This document shows positions 15,504 to 22,024 of a stretch of DNA of 22,657 nucleotides, piece by piece. Source of the stretch: a virus. A program made the translations under genes and the position numbers. The DNA is taken from the IMG/VR virus record IMGVR_UViG_3300025286_000152, positions 1-22,657 of that record. One strand, written 5' to 3'. A model generated the notes under the pieces. The model was not told the DNA's origin. It saw nothing but the letters and a program-made list of their open reading frames with translations, and made no database searches. How positions within the stretch are numbered: position 1 is the stretch's first letter; the number at the start of each line of letters is the position of its first letter.

Positions 15504-15517
15504 ATTTGTAGTATATT
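15496..15517. promoter_or_regulatory. Perfect 9-bp dyad between divergent promoters, possible operator
   Basis: AATATACTA (15496-15504) and TAGTATATT (15509-15517) are exact complements with a 4-nt centre TTTG. Each arm contains one TATACT -10-like box, reading outward in opposite directions. The shared 9-bp arm is longer than needed to explain two -10 boxes, so a dimeric regulator could bind here and control both operons together. Confidence 0.55.
15510..15515 (-). promoter_or_regulatory. -10-like box for the long late operon
   Basis: AGTATA on the plus strand reads TATACT on the minus strand, about 51 nt upstream of the scaffold ATG. The best-spaced -35 candidates (AGTTTA or TAGTTT near 15533-15539) are weak, so this promoter probably needs an activator or uses a different sigma or phage factor. 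Confidence 0.45.
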
Positions 15518-15573
15518 CTTTAGTGAAATATATAAACTATTCTATTAAAATACAAAATTAATTAATATAAATT

Positions 15574-16953
15574 ATGGAATACACACAAAATATTGAAGAA
15601 TATAAGAATAAATGGTTTAACTTCGTAAACTATGAACCTCATAGTGGACAAAAGAAGTTGCATTTTCCTCCTGGTGGAATATATAATGCAGATAAAAATC
15701 CAGATGGAACAAGATATACTGTAGTATCTGCTGGAAGAAGATTTGGAAAGAGTTTTTCTGCTGCAAGAGAAATTGAAATCCAATTATGTATTCCTGATTC
15801 TGTTTGTTGGATTGTAGCTCCTAACTATGCTACATCCAGCAAGATATTTGAATTTGTATATTCAGAACTTGTAATTAAAAAAGGATATAAACCATCAAGA
15901 TACTCTGCAAAGGATCAATATTTAGCATTTGACTGGGATGGTGGAAAATCTGTATTAGAAGGTAAATCAGCAGAGTTTCCAAATTCTATGATTGGTGAAG
16001 GTGTATCTCTAGCTGTATTTGATGAAGCAAGTAAGATACAGAACTTAAAAAAGATATGGGAAATGTATATTAGGCCAACATTATCTGATGGTAATAGAGG
16101 AAAAGGTAGAGCAATATTCATTTCTACTCCACAAGGTCATAATTTTTTCTACAAATTATTTTTAAAAGGACAACAAAAAGATCCTAACTGGTATTCTTTT
16201 AATTCACCTTCATGGGATAATAAATATTCATTTCCAGAAGGAAAAGAAGATTTAGACCTATTAGAAGCAAAACAATCTTTAACTGATGAAATATTCAGGC
16301 AAGAATTTGCAGCAGAGTTTACTTCTCTGCAAGGTAGAGTATATAATGACTTTTCAAGGAATGATAATGTAGGCAATTATAGATATAAATATAATTTGCC
16401 TACTTTTATGTCTATTGACTTTGGATATAGAAGTCCTGCTGTATTATGGTTTCAAACAGAAAAGATTAATGATGTAGATCACATTTATTTTATAGATGAG
16501 ATAGTTCATGAAACTAATATTAAAACAACAGAATTAGTGGATATGATAAAGAGCAGGAAATATCAAATAGCTAATGTATATGGTGATCCTGCTGGTTATC
16601 AAGTTCAAGCATCTGTTGGTAAAGGTGAAGCAGATATATTTTATCAAAATACTGGGTGGAGAGTATTTGCAGTAAGAGATAAAGCATCAAGAAGTATAGC
16701 TTCTGGTGTATCTCATGTAAGAAACTTTATATTATCTTCTGATGGAACAAGAAGATTACATATAGACAAAAAATGTACTGGATTAATAGAAGATATGGAA
16801 GGTTATGCATATCCTGAAACTAAAGAAGGTTATGAAATGAAAGAACTTCCTAAAAAGGATGGTTATCATGATCACAGCATGGATGCTTTAAGATATGCAC
16901 TTGTGAATCAATTTCCAATAAAACAATATCAAATTAAATTCAGGAGCAGATAA
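15574..16953 (+). CDS. terL: Terminase large subunit (ATPase-nuclease)
   Basis: A 459-residue packaging motor. The ATPase part shows Walker A SAGRRFGKS (52-60), a hydrophobic strand plus acidic Walker B LAVFDEAS (146-153) and a coupling motif STPQG (184-188). The nuclease part shows acidic residues in the RNase H-fold order: MSIDFGYRS with D282, VYGDPAG with D338 and HDHSMDALRYAL with D433/D437 near 432-442. It translocates DNA into the procapsid through the portal and cuts it at the end. No clear Shine-Dalgarno site is seen before the ATG at 15574, unlike most late genes here. It is the first gene of the plus-strand operon, and its TAA overlaps the portal ATG. The small subunit lies 2.7 kb away on the other strand. 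Confidence 0.96.
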   Translation: MEYTQNIEEYKNKWFNFVNYEPHSGQKKLHFPPGGIYNADKNPDGTRYTVVSAGRRFGKSFSAAREIEIQLCIPDSVCWIVAPNYATSSKIFEFVYSELVIKKGYKPSRYSAKDQYLAFDWDGGKSVLEGKSAEFPNSMIGEGVSLAVFDEASKIQNLKKIWEMYIRPTLSDGNRGKGRAIFISTPQGHNFFYKLFLKGQQKDPNWYSFNSPSWDNKYSFPEGKEDLDLLEAKQSLTDEIFRQEFAAEFTSLQGRVYNDFSRNDNVGNYRYKYNLPTFMSIDFGYRSPAVLWFQTEKINDVDHIYFIDEIVHETNIKTTELVDMIKSRKYQIANVYGDPAGYQVQASVGKGEADIFYQNTGWRVFAVRDKASRSIASGVSHVRNFILSSDGTRRLHIDKKCTGLIEDMEGYAYPETKEGYEMKELPKKDGYHDHSMDALRYALVNQFPIKQYQIKFRSR

Positions 16954-18308
16954 TGATTTATTCAATGGCAAGAAAAATAATAGATGATTCTATTAAAAGG
17001 CAAAAGCTGGAACAAGCTAAAAACAGGAGAGCATTAACTTATAAAATGCTTGATTATTATAATGGTGATAATACTGAACAATATGTGAAAAATAGATTTA
17101 GTGCTTCTTCATTTCAGGAAGTTCCAATAAGTTCAATGAATATTACTAAAAGATTTGTAGATAAAATGTCCAGAGTTTATACTCTTGGTGCTAATAGAAC
17201 ACTACAAAATAAACAAGATGTTTATAATGATTTAACAAGAGTTAAAGATGTTAAATTAAAACATTTTGAGAAAATGACTAAATTACTAGGTACTATTGCT
17301 GTGCATATAGGAATGGAAGATAATTTAGATGGAAATAAATGTTTTAAATATACACCAAAATATGCTTTTGATGTTATACTTGATGAATTAGATCCATTTA
17401 AACCTATTGCTATTAAATATCCTATTCTCTTAAATACTGATGATGCATCTGTGGGAAATGAAGTATTACAGTATGCATATTATGATGATCAAGGATTTAT
17501 CATATATGATGATAATGGGAAGGAACTAAAAGCTGAAACTCATGATTTAGGTGTTTTACCTTTTGTGTTTATGCATAAAGATCATCAACAACTTGAATTT
17601 CATGTTCCAGGAGCTGTTGATATAATTAATGCAAATGAACAACTCAATATCCTATTTACTGAAATGAATTTAGGAATGAGATTTCAGATGTTTGGTCAAT
17701 ATACAGTTACTGGAATGTATGCAGATGAAAATATACAAAGAGCTGGTTCTGATGAGATTATAATCTTACCTGAAGGTGCTAATATGAGTATCTTATCTCC
17801 ACAAGTTAAAATAAATGATGCTATTGCTCTTGCTAAAACTATGCTTGAAGTAACTGCTTCTAATAATCATTTAACTGTATCATTTATAGATCCTCAAAAA
17901 GATAGACCTCAATCTGGAACTGCTCTCCAGATTAGGAATATTGAATATACTGAAAAATATCAGGATGATCTTGGACTATGGTCAGAAAATGAGATGGAAT
18001 TATATGATCTTGAAAAGATAGTTGCAGATTCTAATGGAATTAAATTACCAAATGAAATAGGTATTGATTTTAATGAACCTAAAGCAATTATGACTACTCC
18101 AGAGGAAATAGCCATGAATACATGGTTATTAGATAACAATTTTACAACTAAAGCTAAATTACTTAAAAAATATAATGATGATTTAACTTTAGAACAGGCA
18201 CAAGAAGAAATAAAAGAAAATGAAAGTATAAATGGCACAAAAGAAGAACCAGCAGCAAATGGATCAATCTTTAGTAGATTACGTACTACAACTGAAGAAA
18301 CTGAATGA
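16953..18308 (+). CDS. Portal protein
   Basis: A 451-residue protein with the composition and layout of phage portals: an N-terminal helix-rich part (ARKIIDDSIKRQKLEQAKNRRALTYKMLDYYNGDN, about 6-40), MNITKRFVDKMSRVYTLG (about 61-79), a strand-rich wing, helices in AVDIINANEQLNILFTEMNLGMRF (about 220-243) and SGTALQIRNIEYTEKYQDDLGLWSEN (about 317-342). A Lys/Glu-rich tail follows (ENESINGTKEEPAANG). Twelve copies should form the ring through which DNA enters and leaves. The ATG at 16953 shares a base with the terminase stop, and AGGAG lies 6 nt before it, so this start is preferred over the second Met at 16965. Its position between terminase and head morphogenesis genes supports the call. Confidence 0.87.
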   Translation: MIYSMARKIIDDSIKRQKLEQAKNRRALTYKMLDYYNGDNTEQYVKNRFSASSFQEVPISSMNITKRFVDKMSRVYTLGANRTLQNKQDVYNDLTRVKDVKLKHFEKMTKLLGTIAVHIGMEDNLDGNKCFKYTPKYAFDVILDELDPFKPIAIKYPILLNTDDASVGNEVLQYAYYDDQGFIIYDDNGKELKAETHDLGVLPFVFMHKDHQQLEFHVPGAVDIINANEQLNILFTEMNLGMRFQMFGQYTVTGMYADENIQRAGSDEIIILPEGANMSILSPQVKINDAIALAKTMLEVTASNNHLTVSFIDPQKDRPQSGTALQIRNIEYTEKYQDDLGLWSENEMELYDLEKIVADSNGIKLPNEIGIDFNEPKAIMTTPEEIAMNTWLLDNNFTTKAKLLKKYNDDLTLEQAQEEIKENESINGTKEEPAANGSIFSRLRTTTEETE

Positions 18309-18495
18309 TATAAAGATAGATATTCCAAAAGCTAATATTAAAGATGCTATAAAAAATCCAAAACAATTTGCATTAGATTTTATTGAATTGGAATTTGCTA
18401 AAGCATTACCTAAATATATTAAATCTTTTAAACTTGGAAAGAATTTTGGGAAGGAAGTTATAGAGAATGGCGAAAAAAGCAAAACAGACATTTGA
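18232..18495 (+). CDS. Small lysine-rich protein overlapping portal end
   Basis: An 87-residue basic protein (MAQKKNQQQMDQSLVDYVLQLKKLNDIKID...) with a helical N-terminal region and a C-terminal amphipathic part (ALPKYIKSFKLGKNFGKEVIENGEK). It overlaps the portal coding region by 77 nt if the first ATG is used, or by 50 nt if the ATG at 18259 is used. The overlap extends into the next gene by 29 nt. Both overlaps are long for this genome, so the start is uncertain, but the frame fills the only space between the portal and the next gene. The function is unknown; it is probably a minor head or connector protein. Confidence 0.5.
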   Translation: MAQKKNQQQMDQSLVDYVLQLKKLNDIKIDIPKANIKDAIKNPKQFALDFIELEFAKALPKYIKSFKLGKNFGKEVIENGEKSKTDI

Positions 18496-18937
18496 TTTAA
18501 AAGCATTAACAGAAAAAATGGATAATATAGTTATTGACAGTATCAATGCTTTAGGCAGACATCTTAATAAAGCTATTCAAGATAATATAAAAAAAGGTGT
18601 TGATATTAATGATGATCCTTTTGAGGAATTAAAACCAATTACTATTGCATTAGGTGGGAAACAGCCTTTAAACAGAACTGGTAAGATGATGAAAGCTATA
18701 TCAAAAACTCCTGCAACTAAAGCTAAACCAAGATTTACATTGGAAATTACAAGTAAGTATGGTGCATTACATCATACTGGATATACAACATCTCCAGAAT
18801 CCTTATTACCTAATAAAAAAGTTCCTGCAAGAAAATGGTTTGGAATCCCAGAATCATTCCAGCCAGGTGGAGATGAATTTGAAAAGATGAAATTAAATGT
18901 GTTTCTTCAAGTAAAAAATGCATGGAAGAAAAAATAA
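18467..18937 (+). CDS. Phage virion morphogenesis protein (gpG/tail completion-like)
   Basis: A 156-residue basic protein. It has an N-terminal helix (AKKAKQTFDLKALTEKMDNI), a FEELKP... segment, then the pattern LNRTGKMMKAISKTP (about 69-83), a strand set ...RFTLEITSKYGALHHTGYTTSPES (about 89-112) and PARKWFGIPESFQPGG (about 119-134). 'L..TG.m..aI' followed by 'hhtG....iPaRkWfGip' matches the virion morphogenesis / gpG family that Mu-like phages use for head-tail joining. It lies between portal and the MuF-like gene, as in Mu-like packaging modules. The first residues overlap the end of the preceding gene. Confidence 0.75.
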   Translation: MAKKAKQTFDLKALTEKMDNIVIDSINALGRHLNKAIQDNIKKGVDINDDPFEELKPITIALGGKQPLNRTGKMMKAISKTPATKAKPRFTLEITSKYGALHHTGYTTSPESLLPNKKVPARKWFGIPESFQPGGDEFEKMKLNVFLQVKNAWKKK

Positions 18938-19491
18938 TGGCAACTCCTGAAGAATATATTGGTTTGTTTGGTGAAGATTTTTTAAAAGTATTAGAATCTT
19001 TAGATGAATTAACTCCTGAATTAGAACAAATGTTATTATCTACTCTTGATGATATGGTCTTTGATGTAGAAGTATTTGGTAATCATATAGAGAAACAAGT
19101 TACAAAATTAACTAATGCTGGTTTAAGTATGTTAGCAATAGAAGAAACTTTAAATAATGATATGCTTACTGGTGGAAGAATATTCGGTCAATTAAGAAAT
19201 ACTATTAAAGATGCTATAGTAGATGGAGTAAATCAATCTTCAAGATTCGGACAATATAGTGGATATGATCTAGATAGAGGAATATTTACATGGATTACAG
19301 TTAGTGGCAGAGTATGTGATGATTGTGCAGCAAGAGAAGGTATGCAAGGAACTTTTGCAGATTTTGAAGCAGAAGGACTACCAGGAGCAGGTAATACTAT
19401 ATGTCAAGAATATTGTTACTGTGTTTTAGATCCAACTGGTGAATTATCTACTAGAACCACTATTCCAGGTGTAAGAGAAAAGAGAGCCTAG
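18937..19491 (+). CDS. MuF-like minor head protein
   Basis: With the start at 18937 the protein has 184 residues; an ATG at 18922 would add five. The later start shares its A with the previous stop (TAATG) and has GGAAG about 8 nt upstream, so it is preferred. The C-terminal part has the cysteine pattern of SPP1 gp7/Mu F proteins: FTWITVSGRVCDDCAAREGM (CxxC), followed after about 25 residues by NTICQEYCYCVLDP. The N-terminal half is acidic and helical. Such proteins enter the head in small numbers and associate with the portal. The closing stop TAG overlaps the antisense stop of the converging gene. The missing histidine in the usual P-x-H-xx-C-x-C ending is an oddity. Confidence 0.8.
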   Translation: MATPEEYIGLFGEDFLKVLESLDELTPELEQMLLSTLDDMVFDVEVFGNHIEKQVTKLTNAGLSMLAIEETLNNDMLTGGRIFGQLRNTIKDAIVDGVNQSSRFGQYSGYDLDRGIFTWITVSGRVCDDCAAREGMQGTFADFEAEGLPGAGNTICQEYCYCVLDPTGELSTRTTIPGVREKRA

Positions 19492-19694
19492 CATATAGGT
19501 AATGGAATATATGTTAAATCATCTCCAGCTAAAATAGAAAGTTCATGCAATACATCTTCAATAGCAACAAACAATTCATCATCATCTTCTTCCTCAAAAC
19601 AAATACAATCATATAAGAAAATATAATCTTCCATATACAATACTAATGCATTTGTTTTAGTATCTTTAATTAATTTTCTTTTCCAACCTAACAA
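19488..19694 (-). CDS. Acidic small protein of unknown function
   Basis: A 68-residue acidic protein if the TTG at 19694 is used. The sequence is MLGWKRKLIKD... then FLYDCICFEEEDDDELFVAIEDVLHELS, with the acidic cluster at about 34-40. The TTG start overlaps the end of the small terminase gene by 29 nt; an ATG at 19634 would give a 48-residue product. Neither start has a convincing Shine-Dalgarno site, though GGGAAAAAG is near the TTG. The gene ends at the shared CTAG with the plus-strand MuF-like gene. No family is recognised; it could be a small regulatory or packaging-accessory protein. Confidence 0.5.
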   Translation of the reverse strand: MLGWKRKLIKDTKTNALVLYMEDYIFLYDCICFEEEDDDELFVAIEDVLHELSILAGDDLTYIPLPIC

Positions 19695-20358
19695 GTTCTT
19701 TTTCCCATGCCCTTCTTTTAGCAGGATCTGGCTTTCCAGGTGGTAAAGGCTTTAAACCTACCTTTTTAGCTCTTTTTCTTAATAAGTACCACTTATTATA
19801 CTTCTTCTTATCTTTTTGCTTTTTAACACTAAATTGTTTCTTTATTTCAGTAATCCTATTTGTTTCAATAACATTCTTTACACTTGGAGTATCATTAGAT
19901 TCATGTCTTTCTGGTAATACTGACATATCTACATCTGTTAAGTTAAAACTTTCTCCAATTTCAATAGCATCTTCAGTTACAATCTCTGCTTCTTCAGAAT
20001 CATTCAATGTTTTTAAATGTTGCATGAATGGAGCTTCTACTTTAATCTTATGAGTTACTGAATCTTCATATTTACTATGCATTTTTAAGATCAACTCTGC
20101 TGCTCTTACATTTCCTTCCATTGCTTCTCTTACCATAGCTAATATGATATTAGGTAGGTGTACTCCAGATACTTCCATGAACCTATCATAACACTTATCT
20201 ATGAATTGAGCATTTCTTCTCCACTTACCTATTGTATTCTTATCTGCATTGACTAATTTACCAATCATTACATTTGTTATCTCTGGATTACAAGCTATAT
20301 GTTCTATTGCCTGAATCTGCTTTTCACTTAAAACATTCTTTTTTATAACTTTATTCAT
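19666..20358 (-). CDS. terS: Terminase small subunit candidate
   Basis: A 230-residue protein. Residues about 12-50 contain a helix-turn-helix (SEKQIQAIEHIACNPEITNVMIGKLVNADKNTIGKWRRNA) of the kind found in phage small terminases of the phBC6A51 type. This is followed by helices RFMEVSGVHLPNIILAMVREAMEGNVRAAELILKMHSKYED (about 59-99), the 'GNVRAAELILKMH' part being typical for the family. The middle part is acidic and the C-terminus is a basic, proline-containing region (KKQKDKKKYNKWYLLRKRAKKVGLKPLPPGKPDPAKRRAW, about 180-218). The subunit would recognise viral DNA ends and load the large subunit. It is not beside the large terminase: it lies 2.7 kb downstream and on the opposite strand. Some uncertainty remains because the HTH could also serve another role. 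Confidence 0.72.
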   Translation of the reverse strand: MNKVIKKNVLSEKQIQAIEHIACNPEITNVMIGKLVNADKNTIGKWRRNAQFIDKCYDRFMEVSGVHLPNIILAMVREAMEGNVRAAELILKMHSKYEDSVTHKIKVEAPFMQHLKTLNDSEEAEIVTEDAIEIGESFNLTDVDMSVLPERHESNDTPSVKNVIETNRITEIKKQFSVKKQKDKKKYNKWYLLRKRAKKVGLKPLPPGKPDPAKRRAWEKELVRLEKKIN

Positions 20359-20547
20359 ATTGTAGTTTAATATTATTTAAGTAAAACTTCAAAATATTAA
20401 GTATGGAGGTCTGCGATAGAGGATTATTCATTACCCCATTACTATACTATATATAGTGTTATGGATCATTATATTAGATTAAATTAAGGCTTCTCGACGA
20501 GAGTTTAGTTAACATAATGTATATTATCAGAAGTTATTAAGTAAATA
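20359..20547. promoter_or_regulatory. 189-bp intergenic region with two palindromes
   Basis: No gene is seen in this gap between the resolvase and the small terminase. It contains a 12-bp perfect palindrome, ACTATATATAGT (20446-20457), preceded by TATACTAT, an octamer also present in the dyad at 15496-15517. It also has the odd palindrome TCTCGACGAGA (20492-20502), one of the few G+C-rich spots here. Both look like protein-binding sites or promoter elements for the small terminase gene. No strong -35/-10 pair with normal spacing was found. Confidence 0.45.
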
Positions 20548-21027
20548 TTATGAGGTGGTATGTGAGCTGTTCCCATTAATCACAGCTTCTACAGCATCAG
20601 TTTGTTGTAGATAATGAGCTAACAATATAGCATCAGCAGTAGCTAATGTAACCTTTATATTAGGATATAATTGCTGTGCTAATTGCTTCAAATAGTTCTT
20701 CCTTTTTCTTTTATCTTTAGGCATTGAACCATAGAATTTCATCCAGGTATATGGAGGTACTAATACATATCTAACCTTAAGAGTTGCCAGTATAGCACAC
20801 CAATGAGCATAGTTCTCTGCGAATGTCCATACTGATCTAACACCTTGACCAGGCATACTATGTACCTTCTCTACTACTGCACTACATACACCTATATCAT
20901 TAGCTATCTCTATCTCATTAACCATATCATGTATAGTAGCAGGACACTTACATACTCTTATATCATCACCATTAAGGAAGCATACACCACCTGACTTACC
21001 AGGATCTATACCTATATATATCTTCAT
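20548..21027 (-). CDS. RuvC-like Holliday junction resolvase
   Basis: A 159-residue RNase H-fold nuclease. The first strand carries the catalytic aspartate in IGIDPGKSGG (D8), the second acidic residue is E53 in VVEKVHSMPGQG, and the C-terminal helix carries TLATADAILLAHYL with D132. This order and spacing matches phage RuvC-like resolvases. It would cut four-way junctions and branched DNA left by replication and recombination before packaging. Its ATG overlaps the stop of the replication protein gene (ATGA), so both are likely made together. The codon choice here (AAG, ATA, GTA frequent) differs from that in the late genes. Confidence 0.85.
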   Translation of the reverse strand: MKIYIGIDPGKSGGVCFLNGDDIRVCKCPATIHDMVNEIEIANDIGVCSAVVEKVHSMPGQGVRSVWTFAENYAHWCAILATLKVRYVLVPPYTWMKFYGSMPKDKRKRKNYLKQLAQQLYPNIKVTLATADAILLAHYLQQTDAVEAVINGNSSHTTS

Positions 21028-21944
21028 TGGTACTTATCCATTATATCAGATAGCTTAACAAAAGTATTAGTAGTAACCTCTGGTTCAGGCTGCATATCTA
21101 CATTAGGTTTAGTATTAAGCAGCATACCATTACAGCACTTACTATCCATAGTATGTACTTTAAAAGGATCATAGAAGTCAGATATACTACACTTACTACA
21201 GTAAGCAATAACAGAGTTACCAGTAGCATCTAATTTAAACTCTACTTTATCTGGCTGTTTAATTACAGTAGTATCTAACTCATCATTCCAATGCTCACCA
21301 TTAATATAAGTAGTAGGTAATTTAATAAGGGTTTTATCTACAATATTATTGACCTTTAACCATTGAACATAGATAGTAACACCTTCTATGCATAGCTTCT
21401 GATTAGCTTTAGTAAGGTTATTAAATGCTGTATATGCTCTTTTCTTATCTTGTTTTCTTGGATATAAAGAATAAAAAGAATTAAATAGTTCAAGGGTTTT
21501 ATCTTGAACATCTTTCTTTTCTTTTATTTCCTTTATATTCCTTTCCTTTTCTTTCCTTTCCTTTGGTATAGAGGACTCTTGGACTATTCTTGGAGGACTC
21601 TTGGAATGTTCTTGGATTACCTTCTTGAAATCATACTTGCTTGGTGTTTTTTTATCAATTCTTTGATGATCTTTCCATTTACATATCCTAATTAAGGTTT
21701 TTTCCTTATTTAGCTCTATCAAACCTACTCCAAGAATGTTCTTGATGTATTCTTGGACTACTCCAAGAGTAATCTTGGAATCAACTGGGAATATAGTAGC
21801 TTTAATCTGTAATGGACTATTCTTTAGTACACCTTCATCATCAGCCATATTAAACATTCCTATAAACAACAATCTTTCAGGGATCTGAATAGACAATATC
21901 CTATGACTTGTCCAGAACTCCTTTTTTATCATCCTATTTCTCAT
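21024..21944 (-). CDS. Phage replication initiator, winged-helix (O/DnaD-like)
   Basis: A 306-residue protein. The N-terminal domain (1-105) is typical of phage replication initiation proteins: MIKKEFWTSHRILSIQIPERLLFIGMFNMADDEG, SPLQIKATIFP (43-53) and IRICKWKDHQRIDKKTPSKY (85-104). This should be a winged-helix DNA-binding domain. A Lys/Glu-rich linker (128-150) follows, then a helical region (YPRKQDKKRAYTAFNNLTKANQKL, 161-184) that resembles replisome-organiser C-domains. The C-terminus adds a possible zinc site (C249, C252, C270, C271). The gene contains two iteron clusters. The start ATG has GAAAGGA 6-8 nt upstream. It may open the origin and recruit the host helicase. Confidence 0.78.
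   Translation of the reverse strand: MRNRMIKKEFWTSHRILSIQIPERLLFIGMFNMADDEGVLKNSPLQIKATIFPVDSKITLGVVQEYIKNILGVGLIELNKEKTLIRICKWKDHQRIDKKTPSKYDFKKVIQEHSKSPPRIVQESSIPKERKEKERNIKEIKEKKDVQDKTLELFNSFYSLYPRKQDKKRAYTAFNNLTKANQKLCIEGVTIYVQWLKVNNIVDKTLIKLPTTYINGEHWNDELDTTVIKQPDKVEFKLDATGNSVIAYCSKCSISDFYDPFKVHTMDSKCCNGMLLNTKPNVDMQPEPEVTTNTFVKLSDIMDKYQ
21577..21616. repeat. Iteron cluster A: four TCTTGGA at exact 11-bp steps
   Basis: TCTTGGA occurs at 21577, 21588, 21599 and 21610, each with a 4-nt spacer, within codons 110-123 of the replication gene. A further related TCTTGAA lies at 21623. An 11-bp step is not a multiple of three, so the repetition is not caused by a repeated peptide and points to a DNA-level role, most likely initiator binding sites of an origin. 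Confidence 0.85.
21729..21779. repeat. Iteron cluster B: five heptamers, mixed orientation, 11-bp steps
   Basis: TCCAAGA at 21729, TCTTGAT (one mismatch) at 21740, TCTTGGA at 21751, TCCAAGA at 21762 and TCTTGGA at 21773. All five are spaced 11 bp apart with 4-nt gaps, though two are inverted. They lie in codons 56-72 of the replication gene. Between clusters A and B is a very A+T-rich stretch with T-runs that could melt easily. Confidence 0.85.
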
Positions 21945-22024
21945 CTCTTATCCTTTCCCATTAAGTAACCTAAAATAAAGCCTAAAATCCATGCTATAAT
22001 ATATAATGCTATTAATTCTATAAT
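21941..22024 (-). CDS. Candidate tiny membrane peptide without AUG start
   Basis: A frame ending in TGA at 21943-21941, overlapping the ATG of the replication gene (ATGA), reads IIELIALYIIAWILGFILGYLMGKDKR. That is a hydrophobic helix with a basic end, like a single-pass peptide. No ATG, GTG or TTG exists upstream before the in-frame stop except an internal Met near the end; ATT at 22024 or ATA at 22021 would be the start. Only its composition, its fit in the tight gene order and the stop-start overlap support it. Confidence 0.25.
   Translation of the reverse strand: MIELIALYIIAWILGFILGYLMGKDKR

Noticed and set aside
17969-17975. An additional TCTTGGA in the portal gene
   Set aside because: Isolated, with no 11-bp partners; two or three chance copies are expected in a window of this size and composition.
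20359-20398. TTGAAG-17-TAAACT promoter just before the small terminase start
   Set aside because: The -10 box would lie 5 nt before the ATG and leave essentially no leader, and both boxes are imperfect.
20403-20456. 17-codon plus-strand frame (MEVCDRGLF...) and a tRNA-like patch in the gap
   Set aside because: No ribosome binding site for the short frame, and no acceptor, anticodon and T-arm set could be folded for a tRNA.
21577-21779. CRISPR-like array
   Set aside because: Repeats are only 7 bp with 4-nt gaps and lie in a coding gene; there are no spacers of CRISPR size and no cas genes.
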